Of a stretch of DNA of 64,000 nucleotides, positions 50,895 to 59,810 are shown in pieces. Both the position numbers and the translations under genes were made by a program. The DNA is taken from contig NZ_AP028947.1 in NCBI RefSeq assembly GCF_036323495.1, positions 1,860,001-1,924,000 on the forward strand. Reading direction: 5' to 3'. The notes below the pieces were generated by a model. The model saw only the letters and a program-made list of their open reading frames with translations. It was not told the origin of the DNA and made no database searches. Within the stretch, counting starts at the first letter, position 1; the number at the start of each line of letters is the position of its first letter. Source of the stretch: Limnobacter thiooxidans. GTDB taxonomy: Bacteria > Pseudomonadota > Gammaproteobacteria > Burkholderiales > Burkholderiaceae_B.

Positions 50895-53800
50895 GGCGTC
50901 TCCAGTTGTTCTGCCAGTTTCTGAAACTGGAAATTTTTTGCCTGCTCCTTGAGCAAACTCAAGGCAGGTCCGGGCAAAAGTTGCGCCTGTTCGATTTTCT
51001 CAAGCACCTCAGCCACTCCTTTGCGAAAGCCCATTTCTGCACAGGCCTTCAATTCAGAAATCAAGGGGTGCTGCGGAAAACGATACACGACATCCGCCCG
51101 CGAAACGGACACTACAGTATTCGCAGGATCGGTATCCGGTCTGCCCGCGTCATAAGTCCATTCAATTTGAAGATGGTGGGCCAGCTTGTCCAGTAATTTC
51201 TGGTTGTCCACCGGCTTGACAAGGTAATCCGTGTACAGCTGTTGTTCCTCCGGGGCTCGATGATGTTCCTGCGCATCGGCCGACAGCATAAGGACTGGCG
51301 CAGGGTGCTGCCGGCGCTTGAGTTCAGCAGCCAGGCCAAGGCCTTCCATGACAGGCATCGCCACATCGAGAATAAACAGATCCACACGCGCGGATCCAGA
51401 GACATGATCGAGTTGAACGAGGCAATCCTTCCCATGACCAGCTTCCAGAATCAGAAAGCCCAAAGGCGTGAGCAAATCAGAAAGAAAACCACGCAACACC
51501 GGATCATCATCGACAAGAAAAATGGTCTTCGGCTGTCCTGCATAGCCTGTAATACGCAGTGGTTTGTCAGCAATCGACGCGGGTTGTTGCACCCAGGGCA
51601 ACATCAGGCTTACAGCAAAGCGGCTGCCTTTCCCCTCGGTGCTTTCCAGTTTCAAGTCACCACCCATGATGTCGGTCAACAGTCGAACGATGGTCAGCCC
51701 AAGGCCAGTGCCCGGCATGTGTGCAGTGTGGGTGTTTCGTACACGTTCAAAGGGATGGAAAATTCTCTCCCGGTGTTCGGGCGCAATGCCCACACCCGTG
51801 TCTGAAATAATGAACTCGGCCACCTGGTTTCTATAGCGCACTTCAAGCAATACCTTGCCATGCTCGGTATACTTGACCGCGTTGGACAGCAGGTTGATCA
51901 GAATTTGCCGCAGGCGCTTTTCATCGGTACTGACACAATCGGGCAGAGTATCCGCCACCCGGCATTCAAACAACACACCCTTCTGTTGCGACTGGAGGTC
52001 GAACATCGTGGTCAACTGGCCGATCAGTTCACGAATTCGCACTTCGTCGCGATTCAGCATCAGCCGCCCTGCTTCGATTTTGGAAATATCCAGCAAACCC
52101 TCAATCAGGTCAGTCAGGTACTGCCCGCTGCGCTCAATGATGGCCAACCCTTCCTGGTGTTTGGGCGGCGTATCCACTTTGTTCGCCAGCAACTGCGCAT
52201 AGCCCAGAATGGACTGCAACGGTGTTCGCAACTCGTGACTGATCCCACTGAGGTAACGACTTTTCGCATCGTTGGATCGCTCAGCGAATTCTTTCGCCTG
52301 TTGCAATGCGCGGTCTGTTTCCTTGTGTGCCTCAATTTCCCGAACCAGTTTTCGGGTTTGCCGATTCGATTCCGTTTGTGCCACCAACCTGCTTTCGTGT
52401 GCCAGAATGAACAGCCACGAGACCACGCCCGACACAATCAGCAAGATAAAGTACATCATGAAAATAGCCTGGGACAACAAGGCTGTTTCAGCCACGCCCA
52501 CAGGTTTTAACTGCTGGGAAACCAATGACAACACTGCAGCATTGATGAATGCCAGCAATCCCCACAAGCCTGCAAAACGTCCGAACCTGGAATTGACCCG
52601 ACGAACCCATCGCGGAGACAGGAAAAGGGACAGGAACTCGATCACCTGATCGCTCAACCGGGCTTTGGGTTTGCAACTGTCCAGGCAACGGGAATCCAGC
52701 GAACAACACAACGAGCAAATTGGATTGTCATAGGCCGTGCAGTAGGCCATGTCCTCGCGCTCGAATTCGTTTTCACAAATGACGCACTTCAAGGTCAGCC
52801 GGCGGTACTGCCCCAAAGAAGAATCTTGATTGCGCACCTTTTCTTCAACAATCGGAATCAACTGGTGCGATTGGCGCGCCAGGTAGTACTTGCTTTTTGT
52901 CAGCACCGCCAAAGCAGGTACTGCCAGAAAGCACACACCCAGGGCCACAAAATGCGACAGCGTGGCCAGCACTGGACCAAATACACCCAGGTAGCAAAGC
53001 AGGCCGGCAATGGTGGCGAGAACCATTGACCCCACACCAACCGGGTTCACGTCATAAAGGTGGGCGCGCTTGAACTCCAGGAATGAAGGGCTCAACCCCA
53101 GTGGTTTGTTGATGAGTAAATCAGCTGCAAGGGAACCGAGCCAGCTTACAGCCACAATCGCAAAAATACTCAGAATGGCCTCAAGTGCCTGGTAAATGCC
53201 CAGTTCCATCAGGATCAGTGCAATCAACACATTGAAGACCAGCCACACCACGCGTCCGGGGTGGCTGTGTGTGACCCTGGAGAAAAAATTGGACCACGCA
53301 ATTGAACCTGCATAGGCGTTGGTGACATTGATCTTCATCTGGCACACGACCACCATGACCCCGGCAAATATCAAGGCGACAGATGGGGACTGGGTGAGAT
53401 AGGTGAAAACACGCTGGTACATGTAGGTGGGATCACTGGCCTGAACCACACCGGTACCCGCCTGAATGGCCAGGTAGGCGAGGAATGATCCAAGAAGCAT
53501 TTTCAACAGCCCCATGAACACCCACCCAGGCCCGGCAAGTACCAGCCAGAACCACCACTGGCGTGCATTGTCGCGGGTTTTCTCGGGCATGAATCGCAGG
53601 TAATCCGCCTGCTCACCAATCTGCGCCACCAGCGCAAACAACACGGAAGCTGCTGCACCAAACAGCAATACATTGAAACTTTCGCCTTCAGGTAAAGAAG
53701 GCGGCGTATATCGGGTCCAGTCCGGCAAGGCCTGAAACTCGGCCACCACCACAACAACAAGTGCAGCAATTTGCAAGGCCAGCCACACTGGCTGAGTGCC

Positions 53801-54328
53801 CATCTGGAACTTGCTGATGGCTGAAATTCCGTGAGTAACTATCGGCAGCACCGCAACCGCTGCGAGGAAATAACCAATAGGCATCGGTATGCCAAACAAG
53901 GCTTGCAACGCAGAAGCAAGAATGGCCGCCTCAATGGCAAAGAAGATGAAGGTAAAGGACGCATAAATCAGCGACGTGATGGTAGAACCCATGTACCCGA
54001 ACCCGGCGCCCCGGGTGAGCAAATCAATGTCCAGCCCATGCCTTGCGCAATGGTAGGCAATTGGAAAACCGGTGACGAAAAACAGCATGCACACGACCAG
54101 CATTGCAGCCACTGCATTCACGAATCCGTAGTTCAGGGTGACCGCTGCGGCAATGCCCTCCAATGCCAAAAACGCCGTCGCACCCAGTGCGGTATGGCCA
54201 ATGGTGCGAATGGACATGTGCCGCCCCTTGCGGGCGGTGAAGCGCAGTGCGTAATCTTCCAGTGTCTGGTCAGCCACCCACTTGTTGTAGTGGCGGCGAA
54301 CCTTGAACACCCTTTGGGATGCGGTCAT
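50891..54328 (-). CDS. NCS1-type transporter fused to hybrid sensor histidine kinase
   Basis: An 1145-residue sensor. Residues 1-490 form a transporter of about twelve helices resembling purine/cytosine permeases (NCS1), with LTRGAGFGYMGSTITSL near 104 and a cytoplasmic N-terminus ending KWVADQTLEDYALR. A cysteine cluster follows at 515-552 (eight cysteines, C-x2-C-x11-C-x7-C-x2-C-C-x5-C-x3-C). Two further membrane helices (about 588-600 and 622-642) lead to HisKA (H698 in ISHELRTP), HATPase (NLLSNAVKY, GTGLGLTI) and a receiver (D988 in LDVAMPVMEG). The layout recalls CbrA, where a transporter senses a solute. Here the solute is plausibly urea or another nitrogen compound. Confidence 0.85.
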   Translation of the reverse strand: MTASQRVFKVRRHYNKWVADQTLEDYALRFTARKGRHMSIRTIGHTALGATAFLALEGIAAAVTLNYGFVNAVAAMLVVCMLFFVTGFPIAYHCARHGLDIDLLTRGAGFGYMGSTITSLIYASFTFIFFAIEAAILASALQALFGIPMPIGYFLAAVAVLPIVTHGISAISKFQMGTQPVWLALQIAALVVVVVAEFQALPDWTRYTPPSLPEGESFNVLLFGAAASVLFALVAQIGEQADYLRFMPEKTRDNARQWWFWLVLAGPGWVFMGLLKMLLGSFLAYLAIQAGTGVVQASDPTYMYQRVFTYLTQSPSVALIFAGVMVVVCQMKINVTNAYAGSIAWSNFFSRVTHSHPGRVVWLVFNVLIALILMELGIYQALEAILSIFAIVAVSWLGSLAADLLINKPLGLSPSFLEFKRAHLYDVNPVGVGSMVLATIAGLLCYLGVFGPVLATLSHFVALGVCFLAVPALAVLTKSKYYLARQSHQLIPIVEEKVRNQDSSLGQYRRLTLKCVICENEFEREDMAYCTAYDNPICSLCCSLDSRCLDSCKPKARLSDQVIEFLSLFLSPRWVRRVNSRFGRFAGLWGLLAFINAAVLSLVSQQLKPVGVAETALLSQAIFMMYFILLIVSGVVSWLFILAHESRLVAQTESNRQTRKLVREIEAHKETDRALQQAKEFAERSNDAKSRYLSGISHELRTPLQSILGYAQLLANKVDTPPKHQEGLAIIERSGQYLTDLIEGLLDISKIEAGRLMLNRDEVRIRELIGQLTTMFDLQSQQKGVLFECRVADTLPDCVSTDEKRLRQILINLLSNAVKYTEHGKVLLEVRYRNQVAEFIISDTGVGIAPEHRERIFHPFERVRNTHTAHMPGTGLGLTIVRLLTDIMGGDLKLESTEGKGSRFAVSLMLPWVQQPASIADKPLRITGYAGQPKTIFLVDDDPVLRGFLSDLLTPLGFLILEAGHGKDCLVQLDHVSGSARVDLFILDVAMPVMEGLGLAAELKRRQHPAPVLMLSADAQEHHRAPEEQQLYTDYLVKPVDNQKLLDKLAHHLQIEWTYDAGRPDTDPANTVVSVSRADVVYRFPQHPLISELKACAEMGFRKGVAEVLEKIEQAQLLPGPALSLLKEQAKNFQFQKLAEQLETP

Positions 54329-54443
54329 TGCTTGTCAATCAGGCGGTTGGGCGCACTTTTGTCCATGCACCAGGTCGGTGCCGACAGGCGTCAGTCCACC
54401 CCAACAAGCAAACGCCATACCAAAGGGTTAAAGTGGCACGGCA

Positions 54444-56438
54444 CTATCGAGGCAGGATCTGCGCGGGCATCGGTGCCAAAGGTGCTTTGCGGGCGCTGGA
54501 AGAAGGACTGACAGACATGCCGTGCAGCGCTACTGCATCAACCTGATTCCTGAATCGTGCGGTGGGCAACCGCGTCGGTTCATCGGTGGAGAAGCTCACC
54601 ATCTGGATACCGAGTACGTCGGGCGCATTGTCCTGCACTTTGTTTTGCCACCAGCATTCAAAAATGGCCTTGTCTTCCTGAAGTTGCACAATGCCGTATC
54701 CGTGCTCTACCCACTCCATGAATTGCACATGCTTGTTGCCCAGCATGGTGGCAGTTTCAATGGCCCGGCTTGCTGCCACTTGGACGGCAAACGGGCTTCC
54801 CGGCAAGGCATTGGCCACGATTTCGTCGGCACCACCCCGCCCCATTGAAGAGGGAGCAAATTCCACTGCGGCGGAAGCAGCACGCAAATTCACGCCCGGC
54901 AAGTTGGCTGTGGCCAAGCGATGAAAACCCGCGGCGATATTTTCAGGGGACGTACCCTGGCGCAAATTGGGTACGGGTGGTGCAACCTGATATTGATTCA
55001 ACAAGGCGGTTTGCGAGTCTTCAACCACGTCGGAAATCCAGTTGCCATGCATGTCACCGGACACAAACACCGTGCCATTGACTGCAGGCTCATCGCCACT
55101 GCCTCGCAATTGAGAAATCAACAAATTTCGTTCGGTGTTGTAATCACTCCAACGGACCGGCAAAGGCACAACCGGCGAGCCCACCACATTGGGAACCACC
55201 CACGGTGCAATCCAGGTCTGGTTGTTCAAAACCTTCCACACCACGCCGTCACTTTCGTCTTTGCGAAGCTGCGCCAAAAGCCATTCAAACTGGGTCTTGC
55301 CGAACAGGGTGGGCGTGCCTTCAGGCAAATGCGACGCATCGGCCTGCAATTCATACCGCGGCAGGAAGCTTTGCGTATCCAGCGCGCGAATGCTGGCCAA
55401 TGGACCGTAATTCAAGCTGCGATACACCAGCAAAGGATCAACTGGCGCGGGATATTCTGAGTCAGGATAAAAAATGAATTCACCACTGCCGTCCGGTTTA
55501 ACAGGGCGTGAAGGTGTCCATTCCCAAAAAGCGCGTGTGGTGTCTGAAAGCGTGCATGTTGAGCTCACGCCAGCGGGAAGCATGGTGGGCAGCTCATTGC
55601 CAAACCCAGGGTCAATGTCGTGATTGTCCCAGGTGATGAACCACGGGTGCTGCTGGTGCGCAGCCATCAATGCAGGGTCCGAACGAAACAGGGCGTACCG
55701 CCTGCGACACTCATCCAGATTCAGCCAGTCGCGGTAATCCACATAGGCTGTGTCCTCGATGTTTTTTCGTGCACGCACCTGCTCATCTTCGTCCACAAAA
55801 TCATAAATGTAATCGCCACAGTGAATCACCAAATCAAGGTCATCGCGCTGGGCAATGGCCTGGTAACCGCTCCAGGTGCTCGACCAATAGCTTGAACAGG
55901 ACACCACGGCCAGGCGTATTGCAGGCACCATTTCAGCGGGTGCCGTGCGCGTGCGGCCCACGATGCTTTTGTGTGGCCCCGTAATGAATTGGTAGTAATA
56001 GGTGGTGGCGGGTTGCAAACCCTGGGCATCCACTTTCAAGGTGTAATCGTGTGTGGCCACAACACGTTGTGTGCCCTGCCGAACCACATTTTGCATGTCG
56101 GCTGTACTGCTGACGATCCAGCGGACCTGAACACCCTGCGGCGGGTACTCCGGCAAAGTGACGCGGGTCCACAAAATGACGCGATCGGCCAGTGGATCGC
56201 CGCTGGCCACACCATGCGCAAACGGCATGGCCAACACCATGGGAAAGTCAAAACCGGCAGGCTCGAATCCCGGTTGCGGCAAGGCCTGCTCGAATTCATT
56301 GCTGGCAATGGGTGCGCCGGGCCCCGGGTCAGAAGGATTCACCGGGGAACCGGTATTGCCACCCAGCATGCTTCCATCCGAACCACAGCCCACAAGGCTT
56401 GTGGCTGCAATCACCTTCAATACGTCGCGGCGCTTCAT
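54444..56438 (-). CDS. phoD: PhoD-family alkaline phosphatase, Tat lipoprotein
   Basis: A 664-residue PhoD-like phosphodiesterase/phosphatase. The N-terminus KRRDVLKVIAATSLVGC carries a twin-arginine and a lipobox, indicating Tat export and lipid anchoring. FAHGVASGDPLADRVILWTRV is the N-terminal PhoD domain motif; catalytic-domain motifs are VVSCSSYW, HCGDYIYDF, TWDNHDID and VFVSGDMHGNWI, matching the metal ligands. The frame extends upstream, but ATG 56438 has AGGGAAA. No Pho box is recognisable upstream. Confidence 0.88.
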   Translation of the reverse strand: MKRRDVLKVIAATSLVGCGSDGSMLGGNTGSPVNPSDPGPGAPIASNEFEQALPQPGFEPAGFDFPMVLAMPFAHGVASGDPLADRVILWTRVTLPEYPPQGVQVRWIVSSTADMQNVVRQGTQRVVATHDYTLKVDAQGLQPATTYYYQFITGPHKSIVGRTRTAPAEMVPAIRLAVVSCSSYWSSTWSGYQAIAQRDDLDLVIHCGDYIYDFVDEDEQVRARKNIEDTAYVDYRDWLNLDECRRRYALFRSDPALMAAHQQHPWFITWDNHDIDPGFGNELPTMLPAGVSSTCTLSDTTRAFWEWTPSRPVKPDGSGEFIFYPDSEYPAPVDPLLVYRSLNYGPLASIRALDTQSFLPRYELQADASHLPEGTPTLFGKTQFEWLLAQLRKDESDGVVWKVLNNQTWIAPWVVPNVVGSPVVPLPVRWSDYNTERNLLISQLRGSGDEPAVNGTVFVSGDMHGNWISDVVEDSQTALLNQYQVAPPVPNLRQGTSPENIAAGFHRLATANLPGVNLRAASAAVEFAPSSMGRGGADEIVANALPGSPFAVQVAASRAIETATMLGNKHVQFMEWVEHGYGIVQLQEDKAIFECWWQNKVQDNAPDVLGIQMVSFSTDEPTRLPTARFRNQVDAVALHGMSVSPSSSARKAPLAPMPAQILPR

Positions 56439-56643
56439 TACATTTCCCTGTGCTTTTCGTTGTCTCTGTAATTTGTACTGTTGAAGCTGAAAAAAGGATT
56501 GAAAAGCCAAAAGTGGACACACACTAAAAGACAGGTCTTCTTGTTGAAACATGGAAAAACTGCAAGTTCTGTGTAAGCAAAGCCCCGAATGATCTTGGAT
56601 ACCCCCCACTTAGATTATTGACTTTTGCAAAATCCACTGATGT

Positions 56644-56672
56644 TTGTAATTATTCAAAGTATGCTTTAACAA
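56644..56672 (+). promoter_or_regulatory. possible sigma-70 promoter for the downstream hydrolase
   Basis: TTGTAA (56644-56649) and TAACAA (56667-56672) have a 17-base spacer, 34 bases before the TTG start. The divergent 268-base region around it holds no other clear site. Confidence 0.3.
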
Positions 56673-56706
56673 TCCTGTACAAATATTAAAAACAAAAAGG
56701 TGCAAC

Positions 56707-57720
56707 TTGACCAAACCTGTCCGCAAAACAAAAGGCAAAGAAATTCCTCCAATCAGCGAAGGAGCGAAACTCGTCGATCAGTATTTCGATCACGTGGGGG
56801 AAGCGTTTCTGCGCCATGCTCCCGAGATATCACCCGACAAACTGAGGGACTGGCGCCCCAAACTATTCAGCTTTACCCGACTGAACCCTTGGTACGGCGG
56901 CTTGGTTGGTGTGCACCGCAAGCGGATAGGTGCAGGCAAAGACAAACTGGTGTGGCTGGAAATTGGGCATGAAGCCAGCCCAGCCCTGCTGTTGATGCAC
57001 GGCTTTGCTGCAGCGAAGGAACACTGGCTGCCATTGCTGCCTTTTTTCGCTGGGCAGTTCCGCATCCTGATTCCCGACCTCCCGGGTTGGGGAGAAAGTG
57101 GATTCAATCCCGAGCATCACTATGGGCTTGAAGACCAGACAGAACGCCTACACAACTGGTTGACGCAAATCGGCGTGCACAAGGTCAACGTGGTGGGCAA
57201 TTCCATGGGTGGCGCGTTGGCAGGCCTTCTTGCGGCCCGCTTTCCGCAAATGGTCACCAGCTTGGTGCTGATGGATGCCCTCGGTTTGCCCGGCAATGAA
57301 GAAACCGATTTCATCCGCGAAGTGTTGCGTGGCAAAAACCGCCTGGTGCCCCGCGCACCCATGGATGTCATGAAACTGACCGACCTGGTGTTTCACAACC
57401 GGGCGCTGGCAGCCTCGGCCGCATTTTTCTCGGCAACCGAGTTGATTCACCGAAAAGACGTCAACAGCTTCCTGTTTCAGGAAATGTTGAGCCGCAGGCC
57501 AGACTACACCAAGGCCACTTTCGAGGACATTACTGCCCCAACCCTGGTCATGTGGGGCAAGGAAGACGCAGTGCTTCACCTGAGCTGCGCCTATGAATTC
57601 GAACGGCTGATCAAGCGTGCAGAAATGTGTCTGTTTGATGGCGTGGGCCACTTGCCCATGATTGAAACCCCCTACCCTTGCGCGCAGGCCATCAAGGAAT
57701 TCGTGTTACGCAACATTTGA
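56707..57720 (+). CDS. alpha/beta hydrolase
   Basis: A 337-residue esterase/lipase-type alpha/beta hydrolase. LLLMHGFAAAKEHW gives the oxyanion region, DLPGWGES follows, the nucleophile serine is in GNSMGGALAG (about residue 163) and the catalytic histidine in GVGHLPMIE near the C-terminus; TLVMWGKEDAVL supplies the aspartate. The start is a TTG preceded by AAAAAGG; no upstream ATG exists. The 85 N-terminal residues before the fold are an extension of unknown role. The substrate is unknown. Confidence 0.85.
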   Translation: MTKPVRKTKGKEIPPISEGAKLVDQYFDHVGEAFLRHAPEISPDKLRDWRPKLFSFTRLNPWYGGLVGVHRKRIGAGKDKLVWLEIGHEASPALLLMHGFAAAKEHWLPLLPFFAGQFRILIPDLPGWGESGFNPEHHYGLEDQTERLHNWLTQIGVHKVNVVGNSMGGALAGLLAARFPQMVTSLVLMDALGLPGNEETDFIREVLRGKNRLVPRAPMDVMKLTDLVFHNRALAASAAFFSATELIHRKDVNSFLFQEMLSRRPDYTKATFEDITAPTLVMWGKEDAVLHLSCAYEFERLIKRAEMCLFDGVGHLPMIETPYPCAQAIKEFVLRNI

Positions 57721-57751
57721 GGCGAACATCCGTTCTTGTGATTTGCTGATT

Positions 57752-57770
57752 TTGTAGCATTTTGCTACAA
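57752..57770 (+). promoter_or_regulatory. operator palindrome of the toxin-antitoxin operon
   Basis: TTGTAGCA-TTT-TGCTACAA is a perfect dyad with 8-bp arms, 24 bases before the antitoxin start. Placement and symmetry fit autorepression by the antitoxin or complex. Confidence 0.65.
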
Positions 57771-57793
57771 TTCAACAACTCACAGGACAATCA

Positions 57794-58216
57794 ATGGAGT
57801 TCAGCATGGCCAAAGCGTCTTCACCCATACGAATTCAATCGGATTTGATGAGCAATGCCACAGCGCTTGGCAAACTCCACCACCGCAGCGCGGCGGAACA
57901 GATCGAATACTGGGCCAGCATCGGCCAGAAAGTCGAAAGCCTTCTTGATCCTGAAAGCCTGCTTCAAATCAAGGCGGGTTTGCTCCGCCTGAAACTGGAA
58001 CAGGTCAATGCGCCGCCTTTAAGTGCTGATCTCGTATTTGGCAATCTCGACATGAAACGCAGCACCGGTGAATTGCAAGCCGAAGTCAGCCAGAACAAGG
58101 TGCGCTACCAGGCCAGCAGCAGCCACCCAGGTTTGCTGGAACAAATCGACGCAAAAGGCAAAATCAGGATTGGTCAGTTTGACAACGGCGTGTTCAAACC
58201 CATCAAGCCGGCATGA
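57794..58216 (+). CDS. ParD-like antitoxin candidate
   Basis: A 140-residue protein. Its first part, SSPIRIQSDLMSNATALGKLHHRSAAEQIEYWASIGQ cut into strand and two helices, is the ParD-like ribbon-helix-helix pattern used for DNA binding. The C-terminal half with VRYQASSSHPGLLEQI and KGKIRIGQFDNGVFKP is an added domain that may bind the toxin. Starts at 57794 and 57806 both have acceptable ribosome sites. The stop overlaps the zeta-type kinase start by four bases. Confidence 0.75.
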   Translation: MEFSMAKASSPIRIQSDLMSNATALGKLHHRSAAEQIEYWASIGQKVESLLDPESLLQIKAGLLRLKLEQVNAPPLSADLVFGNLDMKRSTGELQAEVSQNKVRYQASSSHPGLLEQIDAKGKIRIGQFDNGVFKPIKPA

Positions 58217-58782
58217 AACAGCTTTGGTTACTGGTTGGCGGAAACGGGGCGGGCAAATCCACTTTTTACCGCACTCAATTGAAACCGCTGGGCATGCCGT
58301 TTGTGAATGCGGACGACATTGCGCGTGATGTGTTTTCGCAATCACCCGAAGCCCACAGTTACGAGGCTGCAAAAATAGCAGAGAATCTTCGAAACAGCCT
58401 GCTGGATCAAGGCAAGAATTTCTGCTTTGAAACTGTTTTTTCACATCCGTCAAAAATTGACTTTGTCGCCAAGGCCAAAGCGGCAGGATATGCCGTGATC
58501 ATGGTGTTTGTGCACCTGGATCAAACTGGTTTGAACAAGGCCCGGGTTCAACAACGCATGGAAGTGGGTGGACACACAGTACCCGACGACAAAATTGAAA
58601 GCCGTATTCCAAGAACAATTCAAAATGTGTTGGCCGCCCGCCCCCTGTGCGATGACCTGTGGGTACTCGACAATTCCAGTGCCACTGATCCATTCAGAAA
58701 AATACTTCGTATTCAAGGTGAGCAGGTTCAAACCTTCGCAGAACAATTGCCAGAGTGGGCGGAATGCTTCCTCGTTCAATGA
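58213..58782 (+). CDS. zeta toxin family kinase
   Basis: A 189-residue P-loop kinase. The P-loop GGNGAGKST is at residues 9-17, NADDIARD at about 32-39 and FETVFSHPSK at about 75-84, as in zeta toxins, which phosphorylate UDP-N-acetylglucosamine and block wall synthesis. A helix with Q-x-R-M-E-V-G-G-H and DDKIESRIPR continues the family pattern. Coupling to a ParD-like gene rather than an epsilon-type antitoxin is noteworthy. The protein looks intact. Confidence 0.82.
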   Translation: MKQLWLLVGGNGAGKSTFYRTQLKPLGMPFVNADDIARDVFSQSPEAHSYEAAKIAENLRNSLLDQGKNFCFETVFSHPSKIDFVAKAKAAGYAVIMVFVHLDQTGLNKARVQQRMEVGGHTVPDDKIESRIPRTIQNVLAARPLCDDLWVLDNSSATDPFRKILRIQGEQVQTFAEQLPEWAECFLVQ

Positions 58783-58843
58783 ACGAATCACGCAGGGTGT
58801 AGTCTTATTTTTTGTGTGTGATTTTTCAAGGTAACTGCGGTCA

Positions 58844-59734
58844 ATGAAATTTGGAACCCGATTACGAACAGGTTTGCTGGTTCTCGCCAGTGTGGGCCTG
58901 CTTGCCTCCTGCAGCGCAATCAAGCTGGGGTACAACAACTCGGTCACGATCGCCTACACGTACTTGAGCAGCAAGGTCGATTTTTCGGCCGAACAGTCCA
59001 GCCAGATCAAAACCAGCCTGGCGGAAATTGTTCAGTGGCATCGCCGCAATGAATTGCCAACCTTGGCGCGTGAACTTGAAACAGCCCGTGTGGCGCTGGC
59101 AGCGAACGGCAATGCCGTAGTACCTGTAAGTTCTGAGCAGGTTCAGGCACTGAACCAGGCCATTCGCGACTCGCTTCGACGCACAGCAGACCATGCAGCG
59201 CCATTGATTGCAAAAAATATGCTGACACTCACCCCCGCGCAAATCCAGGAGATTCAGAAGGCACTTGATAAGTCCAACAAGGAATACCAGGCAGAACGGA
59301 TCCAGCTGAGCCCCACCAAGCAGGCACAAGCATCGGCAGAAAGAATGACCGAGCGCTTCGAGCGTTGGCTTGGCAACTTGAACCCAGCACAGAAAACTTT
59401 GATTGCGACCTGGTCAAGAAACGACATCAATCAAGCTGGTGAGTATTTTCAAAAACGAGTGGAGCGCCAACAGCAGTTCATGCGCCTGGCGCAGCAAGCG
59501 TCAAACCAGCAAATTGATGCGGGCAGCCTGAGCCAGGAAATCGCCGGCTTGCTCAACGCCTGGCAAACATCGGCCAGCAGCGCGGAGAGAAATGACAATG
59601 AGAAGAGACAAAAGGTCACGATCGACCTGGTTGTGAATGTGTTGAATGCCGCCACTGTAGACCAGCGTAACAAGGCCGCTGAACGCGCGGCTGGCTGGGC
59701 TGAAGACTTCCAGATCCTGGCTAGAAATGATTGA
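58844..59734 (+). CDS. DUF6279 family lipoprotein
   Basis: A 296-residue lipoprotein with lipobox LLASC at about residue 23. The mature start SAIKLGYNNSVTIAYTYLSSKVDF is characteristic of DUF6279 proteins, and the remainder is long amphipathic helices rich in glutamine and alanine (TPAQIQEIQKALDKSNKEYQ). No catalytic motif is present. An outer-membrane periplasmic-face location is likely. The function of the family is unknown. Confidence 0.8.
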   Translation: MKFGTRLRTGLLVLASVGLLASCSAIKLGYNNSVTIAYTYLSSKVDFSAEQSSQIKTSLAEIVQWHRRNELPTLARELETARVALAANGNAVVPVSSEQVQALNQAIRDSLRRTADHAAPLIAKNMLTLTPAQIQEIQKALDKSNKEYQAERIQLSPTKQAQASAERMTERFERWLGNLNPAQKTLIATWSRNDINQAGEYFQKRVERQQQFMRLAQQASNQQIDAGSLSQEIAGLLNAWQTSASSAERNDNEKRQKVTIDLVVNVLNAATVDQRNKAAERAAGWAEDFQILARND

Positions 59735-59747
59735 GTGCAGTTGAATC

Positions 59748-59810
59748 CACAGCAGGGTTCAAGCGAGTATCAGTTCCTTGAACTGAATTTCACATGGACA
59801 CCCTGCTGTG
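59748..59810 (+). promoter_or_regulatory. 11-bp inverted repeat ending on the GTG start of the lipoprotein hydrolase
   Basis: CACAGCAGGGT (59748-59758) and ACCCTGCTGTG (59800-59810) are perfectly complementary; the right arm ends with the GTG start codon. Inside, GTTCAAG (59757-59763) pairs with CTTGAAC (59777-59783). No Shine-Dalgarno sequence is visible. Confidence 0.5.

Noticed and set aside
56439..56706. Pho box upstream of phoD
   Set aside because: No pair of CTGTCAT-like repeats with 11-base period is visible.
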